DNA of 64,000 nucleotides from DALYLB01 sp964468345 (GCA_964468345.1 CAYXVZ010000012.1:1-64000), one strand, 5' to 3'; shown: positions 9,838 through 19,071, numbered from the stretch's first letter. A program made the numbers and translations. The notes: generated from the sequence alone by a model not told the origin.

Positions 9838-11517
9838 ATGATGGAAGAAAAGGTTCAGCCTTCTGTCGCAGCCGAATCCCACGCCGGGATTCGGCTCGCG
9901 CTTGTTGTGAGCCTGGTTGTTTGCCTGCTGATCTATTTTCTCCGCCTGGACAATGTCGTCGGCCTGACGGTCGATGATGCATGGTATGTGCTGCTCGCCA
10001 AGGCGCTGGCAACCGGGAACGGATACACGCTGATCAACTCGCCGACGGCGGGCATTCTGCCGCTCTATCCGCCGGGCTTTCCCTTTCTGCTTTCTTTCTT
10101 TTACCGCCTCTCGCCGAACTTTCCCGAGAACATCTGGCTACTCAAATCGGTTTCGATTGTCGCGATGCTTGCGACGGGGTATCTGAGCTTTCGCTATCTG
10201 TCGCGGATGCGAAAGATTCCCGCGCTGCCTGCATTGTTGATTTCGATGGCGGCCGTCCTGTGTCCGCCGCTGGTCTTTCTCGCGACTTCGACGGTGATGT
10301 CCGAATGCGTCTTCGCGCTGGTCTTCCTGGCGACGATTGTCGCGGCCGAACAAGCTGCGCGGGCGCAGAGCGAAAGCGCGGGCCGGGCGATGGCGTTCAC
10401 CCTGGCGACGGCGGCGCTGGCATCGTATGCCTTCCTGACGCGTTCGATCGCGATCGCCCTGATCGGCGGGATCTTTCTATTCTTCCTCAAAGAGCGCCTC
10501 TTTCGCGCGGCCGCTGTTTTCACGCTCGGCGTCGCACTCTTTGCGGGCCCCTGGGTGATTTATTCGCGGCTGCATGCGCCGACGCCCGAGCAGATGCGCG
10601 AACAGGGCGGGCATATCATTCAGCCGTACACTATTCAATTCTGGCAGCGCGTCGCCTCCGTGACGACATCCGAACAGATATCGGCCTCGGAGCTTCCCGC
10701 GCGCGTCTGGAACAATATTCTCGAAATCGCCGGCAAGGACATCCTGCGCGTCGCCGCCGCCCCGTTTTATGAGGCAATGCGAGATCCTTATAAAGAAGCG
10801 CAGCGGCTGCTCTCGCAACAACTGACCGACAAGACCGAAGACACGCTGTTCCCGTCGTACCTGTTGAGCCTGATCATGATCGTCGGCTTCGTCGCCGTGG
10901 CGCGGCAGCGCATCACCTGCGCCGAGATCGTGATGCCGATGATGCTGATCATCACGGTGCTCTGGCCCTGGGAAACGATTCGCTTCATTTTGCCGCTGGC
11001 GCCGCTGCTGCTCTTTTATCTCGCCATGGGCGTTCGCGCGATTGTGCAATTGATCCGCCCGGCGGCTTCAGACAAATCTTCATGGCTCGGGGCCGCGGTC
11101 ACGGCGGGCCTGGTGCTCGCGATCGGGCTGTATGGCAACGTCGGTTACATCGCGAAGAAAACGGGCGATTCGCTCGACCGGCCGCAATGGCTGCAGACTT
11201 TCGATGACGTCGAATCCATGATGAAATGGGTCGGCCAGAACGTCCCGCAGAATGAAACGATCGTCACGCTCAATCCGCCGCTGACGTACCTGTATACCGG
11301 ACACAAAACCGTGGCCTGGGACAAACCGGCCGAGAAATGGGATCTCTGGAAACAACTGGGCATCCGTCATCTGGCCTGGTATTCGGCGTATTATGTTCCC
11401 GCGGAACCCCAGCAGCGCAACTTCACGCCCCGGTATAACGGACGCAATCAGCTCGGATTCCAGGTCCTCGATCTCGGGCCGCCCGACACGCGCCCGTCCT
11501 GGGGAAGCGCGAAGTAA
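9838..11517 (+). CDS. GT-C glycosyltransferase, family 39/ArnT-like
   Basis: A 559-residue polytopic membrane protein with about ten hydrophobic segments. The first periplasmic loop carries VDDAWYVLLAKALATGNGY, the paired-Asp signature of PMT/ArnT-type enzymes that use polyprenyl-phosphate sugars, and LPLYPPGFPFLL follows. The C-terminal 90 residues form a soluble domain. Acceptor and sugar are unknown. No sugar-pathway genes lie next to it. Confidence 0.8.
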   Translation: MMEEKVQPSVAAESHAGIRLALVVSLVVCLLIYFLRLDNVVGLTVDDAWYVLLAKALATGNGYTLINSPTAGILPLYPPGFPFLLSFFYRLSPNFPENIWLLKSVSIVAMLATGYLSFRYLSRMRKIPALPALLISMAAVLCPPLVFLATSTVMSECVFALVFLATIVAAEQAARAQSESAGRAMAFTLATAALASYAFLTRSIAIALIGGIFLFFLKERLFRAAAVFTLGVALFAGPWVIYSRLHAPTPEQMREQGGHIIQPYTIQFWQRVASVTTSEQISASELPARVWNNILEIAGKDILRVAAAPFYEAMRDPYKEAQRLLSQQLTDKTEDTLFPSYLLSLIMIVGFVAVARQRITCAEIVMPMMLIITVLWPWETIRFILPLAPLLLFYLAMGVRAIVQLIRPAASDKSSWLGAAVTAGLVLAIGLYGNVGYIAKKTGDSLDRPQWLQTFDDVESMMKWVGQNVPQNETIVTLNPPLTYLYTGHKTVAWDKPAEKWDLWKQLGIRHLAWYSAYYVPAEPQQRNFTPRYNGRNQLGFQVLDLGPPDTRPSWGSAK

Positions 11518-11570
11518 GCCGGGAACGCGTCCATCAACAATCATGATCAGTCCAGGAGCAAAGGCTCGAC

Positions 11571-11685
11571 AGAGAAAAAGAAACGGAACAAACGGAAATA
11601 GCGGAACAGACGGACAGAAAACCAATATAAGCGTTTCCGTCTGTTCCGATATTTCCGTTTGTTCCGTTTCTCTTTCTTCTCTTTT
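11571..11685. repeat. Hairpin element, CGGAACAAACGGAAATA family
   Basis: Left arm 11571-11614 (AGAGAAAAAGAAACGGAACA..) and right arm 11636-11685 (..TGTTCCGTTTCTCT) are nearly perfectly complementary over more than 40 bp. Each arm repeats CGGAACA/CGGAAATA units. It lies between two membrane-protein genes on the same strand. Confidence 0.85.
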
Positions 11686-11740
11686 TACAATTCTAAGCAC
11701 GCAGTTGCAGGCTATGTCCGCGGAAAGGTGAGCGCCGACC

Positions 11741-14149
11741 GTGAATCTCACAAGCTCTCGCAACGCAACCGCTCTCTCGCTTCTTTTCCTCTTCGCATTG
11801 CCGTTTGTATTCTTCTGGCGCGAAACGCTGGGCTGGACCACGCTTGGCGACAAGGACGCCGTCTTCTGGTTTTATCCCGCGTATCAGTTCGTCGCCGAGC
11901 AATTGAAACAGGGGCATCTGCCGCTGCTCACGCCATATCTTTATTGCGGTTCGCCGTTGCTGGCGGAATGGCAGGCGGGCGTGTTCGATCCGATGAACTG
12001 GATTTATTTGTTCGGCCTGAGTTCGCGCACATTGACGCTGACGCTGCAACTTAGCTTCGCGCTCGCCATGATCGCGATGTTCGCCTTTGCGCGAAGCCTC
12101 GGGCTGCGCCGCCGCGCTGCGATCGTCGCAGGGATTATTTATGGTTTGAGCGGCTTCGCCGTGGGCCGCGCGATCTATCCGGGCTTCCTTCATATCTTCG
12201 CGCTGGCGCCGCTGGTGCTCTGCTTCACGGAGCGTCTTTATAAAAATGGCCGATGGCGCGATTGCGTCGGCGGCGCGCTGATCGTCGCGTGGCAGGTCTT
12301 CGCCGCGCATCCGCAGCCGCTGGTTTACTCTTCGCTGCTCGCAAGCGCCTATGCGCTTTATTGCGCTTTCCTGCGGGGCAAAGTCGATCGGCTCTCTTTT
12401 CTCTTTCTCGCGAAGTTTTCCGTCCTCTTTCTCGCCGGCGCCGGCCTCGCGGCCATACAGCTTTTTCCCGCGGCCGAATTCGCGCGCGAATCCGTGCGCC
12501 GCGAATGGCCGTTTGAACTCTTCACCCTGCATTCGCTGCACCCGGCATCGCTGGCGACGACGCTCGTGCCCTTTTTTCACGGCGAGGGAAAAGGGATGTT
12601 TCAGATGCCGTATTGGGGACCGTACTGGCACAACAACGAAGGACAGATTTACCTCGGTGTGATCGCGCTTTCGCTGGCGATTTCTGGAGCCGCAATGGCT
12701 TGGCGCTTTCGCGGCGACACGGGCCGGTTCTGGAGCTTCGTCGCGATCGCCGGCACGATTCTCGCGATGGGGCGATATTCCGGGCCGATCGCGAAACTGC
12801 TCTTTCACATCCCGATCCTCGGGCAGTTTCGCAGCCCCAATCGCCACTGGCTCGAAGTCACCTTGGCTGTGGCCGTTCTGGCCGGCCTTGCCGTCGATCG
12901 ATTGCTTCGCGAAGAGGCCAGACACATGGCGCGCGTCATCGTGGCGACGGCGATCGGCCTTGCGGTGATCTGCGCAGCAATGGCTCTGTGCGTTTTGAAA
13001 TGGCCGCAAGCGGCGGAAGGCCTGCTGCGATCGCTGCCGGATCTGGCCGCCTTGCCGCCCGGCTTTTTGCAGGCCGCGGGCGCGGAATTCGTGGCGCCGG
13101 CGATCGCCGCCGTAATCGCTACGCTCGCGCTCGGACTGTTTGTCCGGCGTCCTTTGCATCGTATTTCATACGGGATTTTATTGGGCATTCTGATCGCGGA
13201 CTTCCAGGTCTATGCGTTGTATGCGCCGATCAACAATCCCGCAAAACTCGAAACACTGCTCGGCAAGGCGATGCCGGCAGCACTTGCGGCGCAGCAAAGC
13301 GAACAGAGTCCGATCCGCTATCACATCATGCTCGATGCCTCGACGGGCGAATTCAATCCGTTCTGGTTTTACGGGCATGAAATGGCCACGGGCTATGATC
13401 CGCTGCTCAGCCAGCAGCGCAAGATCTTTCTCGGCATCGACGAAGCCGGCCGCACCTTCAATGAAAGCATGCTCGATGCGCGGGATCGAACGCTCGATCT
13501 GCTCAACGTCCGCTATGTCCTGGTTCGCGAAGGATTCACCGCGCCGCTTGACCCCGCGCGCTGGGCTGAGCTTCCCACGCGAAGCGAGGTTTTGCCGTAT
13601 AAGGAGTACCGCATCTTCGAAAACCGCCGCGTCCAGCCGCGCGCCTGGCTTGTCGATCGCGTCGAAGTAAATTGGGAAGGCGACCAGCACAAAAAGATCC
13701 GCGGTCAGATCGCGAGCTTCGATCCCGCGAAAGCCGCGCTGGTCGAACCTGTGCAGGATGGAACGGACGCATGGTACAGGCGATACGAACTGCCCGCGGA
13801 ATCGACCGCTTCGCAGGGGACCGCACAAATTCTCCAGCGCCGTCCGGGTCATCTGGTCATTGAGACGAACGCGGCCCGTCCCGCCCTTCTTGTCCTCAGT
13901 GAAATTGCGCAACCCGGCTGGAAGGCGCTCATCGACGGCCGACCTGTGCCATGGCGCCGTGTGGACTTCCTGTTGCGCGCGGTGGCCCTGGAAGCCCCCG
14001 GCAGGCACACGGTCGAATTCATTTATGATCCGGCATCCGTGAAAACTGGAATGATTGTGAGCCTGCTGACGGCTCTGGGGTTGCTCTTTATTTGGATGTG
14101 CACGCGTCCCCGCCTGGGTACGCACGCGTCCCCGCGTTCTATAAAATAA
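11741..14149 (+). CDS. YfhO-like polytopic membrane protein
   Basis: An 802-residue membrane protein starting at GTG (11741). About 11-13 hydrophobic segments, with the YfhO-family pattern TLGDKDAVFWFYPAYQFV and CGSPLLAEWQAGVFDPMNW, then a C-terminal soluble region (about 480-770) and a last TM. YfhO proteins are GT-C-like and implicated in glycosylation of cell-envelope polymers; the function here is unproved. The last 13 residues (PRLGTHASPRSIK) are encoded by the left arm of the giant hairpin at 14113-14238, so the native C-terminus has been replaced or extended by repeat DNA. Confidence 0.78.
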   Translation: MNLTSSRNATALSLLFLFALPFVFFWRETLGWTTLGDKDAVFWFYPAYQFVAEQLKQGHLPLLTPYLYCGSPLLAEWQAGVFDPMNWIYLFGLSSRTLTLTLQLSFALAMIAMFAFARSLGLRRRAAIVAGIIYGLSGFAVGRAIYPGFLHIFALAPLVLCFTERLYKNGRWRDCVGGALIVAWQVFAAHPQPLVYSSLLASAYALYCAFLRGKVDRLSFLFLAKFSVLFLAGAGLAAIQLFPAAEFARESVRREWPFELFTLHSLHPASLATTLVPFFHGEGKGMFQMPYWGPYWHNNEGQIYLGVIALSLAISGAAMAWRFRGDTGRFWSFVAIAGTILAMGRYSGPIAKLLFHIPILGQFRSPNRHWLEVTLAVAVLAGLAVDRLLREEARHMARVIVATAIGLAVICAAMALCVLKWPQAAEGLLRSLPDLAALPPGFLQAAGAEFVAPAIAAVIATLALGLFVRRPLHRISYGILLGILIADFQVYALYAPINNPAKLETLLGKAMPAALAAQQSEQSPIRYHIMLDASTGEFNPFWFYGHEMATGYDPLLSQQRKIFLGIDEAGRTFNESMLDARDRTLDLLNVRYVLVREGFTAPLDPARWAELPTRSEVLPYKEYRIFENRRVQPRAWLVDRVEVNWEGDQHKKIRGQIASFDPAKAALVEPVQDGTDAWYRRYELPAESTASQGTAQILQRRPGHLVIETNAARPALLVLSEIAQPGWKALIDGRPVPWRRVDFLLRAVALEAPGRHTVEFIYDPASVKTGMIVSLLTALGLLFIWMCTRPRLGTHASPRSIK

Positions 14150-14238
14150 AAGCCGCGAAGCGCTCCTTATTTCAGTCAGGATAAGGAGCGCTTCGCGGTT
14201 TTTATTTTATAGCACGCGGGGACGCGTGCGTACCCAGG
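14113..14238. terminator. 126-nt near-perfect hairpin between convergent genes
   Basis: Two 58-nt arms (14113-14170 and 14181-14238) separated by a 10-nt loop pair almost completely, with only a two-base mismatch (TT opposite CA). The core GCCGCGAAGCGCTCCTTAT is flanked by A/T-rich and ACGCGTCCCCGCG sections. It sits between a plus-strand gene ending at 14149 and a minus-strand gene ending at 14242, so it probably terminates both. The T-rich run TTTTTATTTTATAG lies in the stem. Confidence 0.85.
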
Positions 14239-14241
14239 GTG

Positions 14242-15159
14242 TTACGGCTTCGGCCGGGTCGGCTTGGCCTTCGGGTCTTCTTTCTTTGGCTCTTCCTTCT
14301 TGGCGTTCGGCTTCACTTCGCCTTCCTTGCCTTTTTCATCTTCTTTGACTTCCTCGACATCGAGAATCTTCACGTCAGACTGGAATCGGCGATAGTTCTT
14401 GTACTTGATCACCATCTTCACGTGCAGCGAGCCGCCGTCCGGGAAGAACAGCTTGTCGTCGCTATAAGTGTACGTCGGCAGCCAATATCGTTCGTCGATG
14501 TTCTCGCGATAGGTTTCGAATTTCGGAAATCGCTGTTTGAATTCCGGGACGACTTTGCCGGCGGTCTTGACGATTTGCAGGTCCTCGTCGTCAACGTAGA
14601 TTCGGCCTTGGAAGTATTTGCCCTCGATCTTCTTGTCCTTCATTCGGTTCAATTCACGCTGGTCCGTCATGACCTTGGGTGTGACTTCGAAGACGTGGCA
14701 ATTCAACTCATCAACCTTTTCCTTGCCGACATAGCTCAACTTGTAGTTGGGCAATTCCTCCGCCGAGAGAGCGAAGGGCTGCAGGTTGATCAGGGCGTTT
14801 TTGTCTTCCTGGGTCAGAATGCCATATTGCTCCAGGGCGGACGGCGGCGCTTTCAGAATCCGTTGAATGCGCGCGCCCGAGTCGTTGAACACAAACTCAG
14901 AGAGTTGGTAATACTCCCCCGTGATCGTGTTGGCCGGTCCTAAGGCCTGGATCTTCGATTCCTGCTGATAGGAATATTCCTTCCAGATTTCCCGCAGTTC
15001 GCTTTCCTTGGTCGTGAATTTCTTGATGATCTCTTCCGGCGGAAGATTCTTTTGCGCCGCCGGGGTCGGATCGTTTGCCCGAAGCCGGGCCGAAACTGGT
15101 GCTAGTGAGACGAGCAACGCAAGCGCAACGACGCTCGCATACAGTGAAATTCTCATCAT
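14242..15159 (-). CDS. Secreted LolA-like hypothetical protein
   Basis: A 305-residue protein with a signal peptide (residues 1-24). The body has the alternating beta pattern of the LolA/LolB-like 'outer membrane lipoprotein-sorting' fold (LSYVGKEKVDELNCHVFEV, GRIYVDDEDLQIVKT, ERYWLPTYTYSDDKL). The last 35 residues are a charged Lys/Glu/Pro tail. A role in envelope lipid or lipoprotein handling is only an inference. Confidence 0.65.
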   Translation of the reverse strand: MMRISLYASVVALALLVSLAPVSARLRANDPTPAAQKNLPPEEIIKKFTTKESELREIWKEYSYQQESKIQALGPANTITGEYYQLSEFVFNDSGARIQRILKAPPSALEQYGILTQEDKNALINLQPFALSAEELPNYKLSYVGKEKVDELNCHVFEVTPKVMTDQRELNRMKDKKIEGKYFQGRIYVDDEDLQIVKTAGKVVPEFKQRFPKFETYRENIDERYWLPTYTYSDDKLFFPDGGSLHVKMVIKYKNYRRFQSDVKILDVEEVKEDEKGKEGEVKPNAKKEEPKKEDPKAKPTRPKP

Positions 15160-15287
15160 TCAGATTCCCCCCTCGACATTGTCTTTCAAGTGGTGCCGGC
15201 TCCGGCGTTTCCGTCAGCCCGCACATTTAAGTATAGCGAAGAACGCTGCTTCGCGACAGTTTGAACGAGCCGGACGGGAGCGGCTTG

Positions 15288-15458
15288 CAGAGGTCTGGAA
15301 AAGTCTCGGGAAGTCTGGAGAGGTCTAGAGAAGTCTTTCACTCCACATTGCGTTTTGGACCCCAGGGTGAGACTTCTCCAGACTTTTCAAGACTTTTCAA
15401 GACTTTTCCAGACTTCCCCAGACTTCCCCAGACTTCCCCAGACTTCCCCAGACTCCTA
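15288..15458. repeat. Hairpin element, AGACTTCCCC family
   Basis: Left arm carries GGTCTGGAAAAGTCTCGGGAAGTCTGGAG-type repeats; the right arm has many copies of CAGACTTTTC or CAGACTTCCC, including four tandem CAGACTTCCC units at about 15419-15455. The right arm ends at the recX stop codon. The rest of 15160-15455 holds the promoter region of the LolA-like gene, with a TATACT -10 on the minus strand near 15230. Confidence 0.8.
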
Positions 15459-15950
15459 CTCCTCAAACATCCCCTCCGGATTCCGCGTCACGTCGCGAAT
15501 CTTGCGGCGGACCAGGTCGTATTGGAAGCCACGCCGCATCAGATAATCGAAAAGCTTTTTGATTTCCTCGGGCGTCCGCGGGATGCCTTTGAGGCGGATT
15601 CGTTTTTCCAGGGCGGTGGTGAGCAGGGCCTCTTCGTCGTGCTCTTCGTAAGCCTGCTCGAGCGCCTCTTCGACGGCCTGGGCGGGCAACTTTTTCCGCT
15701 GCAGATCGCGGCGGAGCCGCACCCGGCCGAGCGGTTTCATCGTCAGGCGCGAGTTTGCAAAGTTTGCGGCGAACTGTTCGTCGTTCAGATACCCGAGTTC
15801 CCGCAAGCGCTCGATGACTTGTTCGATGCTCTGGGCATCGGCCCATTCCTTTTCGGCCAGCCGCGATCGCATCTCGGCGATCGTCCGGGGCTTATAGGAA
15901 AGCAGCCGCAGGGCCCGCTCCATGGTCTTTTCATAAGGTGTTTTGGCCAC
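15456..15950 (-). CDS. recX: Regulatory protein RecX
   Basis: A 164-residue all-helical protein of the RecX family, which caps and inhibits RecA filaments. Conserved motifs are ALRLLSYKPRTIAEMRSRLAEK at the N-terminus, LGYLNDEQFAANFANSRL in the middle and IRLKGIPRTPEEIKKLFDYLMRRGFQYDLV at the end, corresponding to the three tandem three-helix repeats. Transcribed divergently from yebC. Confidence 0.9.
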   Translation of the reverse strand: MAKTPYEKTMERALRLLSYKPRTIAEMRSRLAEKEWADAQSIEQVIERLRELGYLNDEQFAANFANSRLTMKPLGRVRLRRDLQRKKLPAQAVEEALEQAYEEHDEEALLTTALEKRIRLKGIPRTPEEIKKLFDYLMRRGFQYDLVRRKIRDVTRNPEGMFEE

Positions 15951-15970
15951 GGCAGAAATGGTAGGGAAGA

Positions 15971-16000
15971 TTTACGAATTTGCAACTTGCGTGATATATT
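15971..16000 (+). promoter_or_regulatory. Possible yebC promoter
   Basis: TTTACG (15971-15976), 18-bp spacer, TATATT (15995-16000) about 50 bp before yebC, in the recX-yebC divergent gap. Confidence 0.4.
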
Positions 16001-16050
16001 GCGGCTTACGCTTTTCGATCAATTTATCCCGCTAATTCGAGGTTAAACCA

Positions 16051-16800
16051 ATGTCAGGGCATAGTAAATGGCATACAATCAAGCATAAGAAAGGCGCGCT
16101 CGATGCCAAGCGCGGAAAGCTCTTCACCAAGCTGATCAAGGAACTCACAATCGCGGCCCGCACGGGCGGCACGGGCGATCCGAATCAGAACCCCCGCCTT
16201 CGCAAGGCCGTCAACGACGCCAAGGGCGCGAACATGCCGAACGATACGATCGACAGGGCCATTCGACGCGGGACGGGCGAAGAAGAAGGCGTGCAGTACG
16301 ATGAAATCACGTACGAGGGCTATGGCCCCGGCGGCGTCGCGGTGATGGTCGAGACCACGACAGACAACCGAAATCGCACGGTGTCCGAGCTTCGTCACCT
16401 GTTTTCAAAAAACGGCGGCAACCTCGGTGAATCCGGATCGGTCGCGTGGATTTTCCATAAAAAGGGCCAGATCATCCTCGATGCCACGCTAAAGGGCGAA
16501 GATGAAATGATGGAACTCGCCCTCGATGCCGGGGCGGAAGATATGACGAACGACGGCGAAACCTACCAGATTCTCACGGCGCCCGAAGATTTCCACGCCG
16601 TGCTCGATAAGGTCAAGGCAGCAGGCCTCGAGCCCATGTCATCCTCGATTGCGCTGATCCCGCAAAACACCATCAAGCTCGAAGGCTCGCAGGCGAACCA
16701 GATGCTGAAATTGTACGACGCCCTGGACGATCACGACGACGTCCAGAACGTCTATGCCAATTTCGAAATGGACGAGGCCACGATGCAGCAGCAAGCGTAA
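16051..16800 (+). CDS. yebC: YebC/PmpR family protein
   Basis: A 249-residue cytoplasmic protein. The family start MSGHSKWHTIKHKKGALDAKRGK and the block GANMPNDTIDRAI are unmistakable. YebC-type proteins act as transcription regulators, and some relieve ribosome stalling at polyproline; which role applies here is not visible. Shine-Dalgarno GAGG at 16039. It often neighbours ruvC; here the next gene is a RecU-type resolvase. Confidence 0.95.
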   Translation: MSGHSKWHTIKHKKGALDAKRGKLFTKLIKELTIAARTGGTGDPNQNPRLRKAVNDAKGANMPNDTIDRAIRRGTGEEEGVQYDEITYEGYGPGGVAVMVETTTDNRNRTVSELRHLFSKNGGNLGESGSVAWIFHKKGQIILDATLKGEDEMMELALDAGAEDMTNDGETYQILTAPEDFHAVLDKVKAAGLEPMSSSIALIPQNTIKLEGSQANQMLKLYDALDDHDDVQNVYANFEMDEATMQQQA

Positions 16801-16802
16801 GC

Positions 16803-16874
16803 GAGTCTGGCGTCCGGAGTCCGGAGTCACATTGCCGGAATCGACTCCAGACTCGGGACTTCAGACTCCGGACT
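16803..16874. repeat. Hairpin element, CCGGAGTC family
   Basis: GAGTCTGGCGTCCGGAGTCCGG at the left mirrors GACTCCAGACTCGGGACTTC-type repeats on the right. It fills the 78-bp gap between yebC and the resolvase and ends 4 bp before the latter's ATG. Confidence 0.8.
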
Positions 16875-16878
16875 CTTT

Positions 16879-17577
16879 ATGGATATCAAGCGGCGCGGCG
16901 CGGAAACGGGCAGTGCGTTTCAAGAGGCGCTCAATCGAACCAATGAAGCCTACGAGCGTCTGGGGCGCGCCTGCATCACCCGCAAAGCCATTCCGGGAAA
17001 ATATCTGATCGAACGGGGAGAGAAACGCCGCGGGCTTTCGCTCCCCTCGATTGAACTCACACCGATCAAAGGCCAGGCCCGCCTGGCGTCCGCAAAGCTC
17101 AGCCAGCTTCTCGACAAAAATCAGAATGGCCGGAAATTCATTCCCGAATCGAAGGCCGAGCCCGACTACGGCGGCGTGCTCGCGCCCGATGGGCGGGGAA
17201 TTTTTTACGACGCCAAGACCACCCGGCGCGAAGTTTTGGATTTCGACAATCTACATGCCCATCAGATCACGTATCTGGAAAGGACGGCGGCTTGCGGCGC
17301 GGTCGCGGGCTTTCTGGTCGAATTCAGCCGGCGAGGGGAAGTCTATTTTCTTCCCATTCAGATTCTGATCTGCTGGCGCGACCAGAGTGAACGCAAAAGC
17401 CTGCCGTACCAGTTTTTCGCGGATGCGCTGTGCCAGGCGCGGGCGGGCAAGGGGATGGTGTTGTTTGATTACCTCGATGCCATTGAGGAGCAGGAGAATC
17501 GATATGGCCACGATTATTCCCGCTTTCAATTGACCGAAGCCCATACGCGCTCCACGCGCAAATCCGCAACGCGATAA
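16879..17577 (+). CDS. recU: RecU-type Holliday junction resolvase
   Basis: A 232-residue protein with the PD-(D/E)xK nuclease signature of RecU: an N-terminal RGAETGSAFQEALN helix, D96 in DYGGVL, D111-A-K113 in FYDAKTT and H126-x-H128 followed by Q. RecU cuts four-way junctions during recombinational repair. It is classic in Firmicutes, where it replaces RuvC, and is also found in some Acidobacteriota. Position after yebC, often a ruvC neighbour, supports the role. The ATG at 16879 has no Shine-Dalgarno because the hairpin at 16803-16874 occupies that place. Confidence 0.8.
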   Translation: MDIKRRGAETGSAFQEALNRTNEAYERLGRACITRKAIPGKYLIERGEKRRGLSLPSIELTPIKGQARLASAKLSQLLDKNQNGRKFIPESKAEPDYGGVLAPDGRGIFYDAKTTRREVLDFDNLHAHQITYLERTAACGAVAGFLVEFSRRGEVYFLPIQILICWRDQSERKSLPYQFFADALCQARAGKGMVLFDYLDAIEEQENRYGHDYSRFQLTEAHTRSTRKSATR

Positions 17578-17636
17578 TCCCTGTCGCGGCGACTGGAACC
17601 CTACAAACAACTCATACCGGAGAAGGAAGGGAAGCG

Positions 17637-18347
17637 ATGTGCTCCGTTCGCCCTTTGATGGGCCTATTTCTGTCCATGCTGCTCTTGATGGGAGCCGCAC
17701 ACGCGCAAGCCAAACGAAAAGTTGTCATCCCCGGCCAGCGGGCCTTTGTCGTTGACGAGCGGTTGTCCGCCTTGCGCGAGAAGCCGGATTCGCGCGCGAC
17801 GCTTACGCAGCGGTTGCGGCGGGGACGCGCCGTGGGAATTCTCGGGACGGCAACGAACCGGGAAGGGAAACGGTTTTTCCAGGTCGCCGTCAGCCGGAAT
17901 CGGCGCGGCTGGATTCTCGGCGAAGCCCTCGCGCGCCCCGGCCAGCGAACCGATGCCGAGCGAATGCTGGCGCTGCTGGAAGAGACGGACGACGATTTCG
18001 CGCGCGCCCGACTGGCGCGGCTCTGCGCGGATGAGTTTCGTCTCGCGCCAGTCGCGCCGCGGGCTTTGTTGTCTCTGGCGAAATCCGCCGAGAGCGCGGC
18101 CGATCGGCTGACCCGCGATGCGAAACGAAGACTGGTTTCGCTCGCACCGGCGAAAGCGCTCGGCAAACGCGATTACTTTTTGAATCACGCGGGCCTCGAT
18201 CGATACAACCGGATCGGCGTGTTGTTCGAATACGACGAAGGGCAGGACCGGCTCGTATACGACGGCGCGGCCTATCGCGAATTGCTTCGCCGCTATCCGA
18301 AGAGCGACGAGGCGCGGATCGCGATGGAGAAGGCGGCGAAGCGGTAA
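17637..18347 (+). CDS. Secreted SH3-like hypothetical protein
   Basis: A 236-residue protein with a signal peptide (residues 1-25, ending AHAQA). Residues about 35-100 resemble a bacterial SH3 domain (LREKPDSRATLTQRLRRGRAVGIL... GWILGEAL). The rest is helical, TPR-like and Arg/Ala-rich. No enzyme motif is seen. Possibly a cell-wall-associated adaptor; this is a guess from the SH3-like part only. Confidence 0.6.
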   Translation: MCSVRPLMGLFLSMLLLMGAAHAQAKRKVVIPGQRAFVVDERLSALREKPDSRATLTQRLRRGRAVGILGTATNREGKRFFQVAVSRNRRGWILGEALARPGQRTDAERMLALLEETDDDFARARLARLCADEFRLAPVAPRALLSLAKSAESAADRLTRDAKRRLVSLAPAKALGKRDYFLNHAGLDRYNRIGVLFEYDEGQDRLVYDGAAYRELLRRYPKSDEARIAMEKAAKR

Positions 18348-18387
18348 GAACGTTTGCCAATAATGGCGAATCATTTCCGGTTTTTTA

Positions 18388-18480
18388 GGAACCCGGAGGG
18401 TTCTGAGCGATTAGCCGGTGGCCCGGCGAAGCGATACCACCGGGCGCGATGTGAAGAATGCCCGCATCCCGAAGGGATGC
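18388..18480. repeat. REP-like cluster of three small palindromes
   Basis: Three short hairpins in a row: GGAACCCGGAGGGTTC (18388-18403), GCCGGTGG..CCACCGG (about 18414-18443) and GCATCCCGAAGGGATGC (18464-18480). The combination looks like an intergenic REP-type unit rather than a gene or the long-arm hairpins seen elsewhere here. Confidence 0.6.
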
Positions 18481-18538
18481 CAGATAAATGAATTGGGGAG
18501 TTTGGGAATTTTGATTTTCCCGCGCGCTTCATGATTCA

Positions 18539-18886
18539 TCATTCGTCCCGAAAACCTTTTCCGCGCGTGCGCTTGATTTCGCTCTTCTTGCGTTTCTCAT
18601 CCACGCGTTTTTGTTTGGCGGCGCGGGAAGGTTTGGTGGCGCGGCGTTTCTTTTGGACGACCTGCATGGCTTCGAGTTTTTCCGCCAAGCGTTCATAGGC
18701 CGCATCGCGATTGGCGGATTGCGAGCGGCGTTCGGTCGCCGTGACGACGAGGCCGCTGGGGCGGTGCGTGAGGCGGACGGCGGTTTCGACCTTGTTCCGG
18801 TGCTGGCCGCCGGGGCCGCCGGCGATGAAAAATTCCATGTCGCAATCCCGTTCGAGCGATTCACGGTCTGTCGGGTAGGTCGGCAT
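18539..18886 (-). CDS. Release-factor-like GGQ-domain protein
   Basis: A 115-residue protein with the catalytic tripeptide context GGPGGQHRNKVETAVRLTH of class I release factors, and a basic tail (KKRRATKPSRAAKQKR). It lacks codon-recognition domains, as do ArfB/YaeJ and RFH proteins that release peptides from stalled ribosomes. The ATG at 18886 (MPTYPTDRESL) is preferred; an in-frame TTG at 18913 would add nine residues. Which rescue pathway it serves is unknown. Confidence 0.82.
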   Translation of the reverse strand: MPTYPTDRESLERDCDMEFFIAGGPGGQHRNKVETAVRLTHRPSGLVVTATERRSQSANRDAAYERLAEKLEAMQVVQKKRRATKPSRAAKQKRVDEKRKKSEIKRTRGKGFRDE

Positions 18887-19071
18887 AAGGGGTTCTTCAG
18901 TCCTCGGTTTCAATCGATAGGGAAAATTCGTTTCATTTCGAGAGGATTATACAAAACTATTGCCTTGCGGCGTGCGGATAGGCGAAGATGAGGCTTTAAT
19001 TCTGTTCCTGTAGCCGACTCGTCCCCCAAAGCTGCAAGAATGTTTTGTTGGCTGGTCCGAAGGCAGTATTT

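Noticed and set aside
15288..15458. CRISPR-like repeats (CAGACTTCCC copies)
   Set aside because: Copies are 10 bp with no unique spacers and form a hairpin with the other arm.
18388..18480. Small RNA gene
   Set aside because: Three unlinked short palindromes without promoter or T-tract fit a REP-like repeat better.
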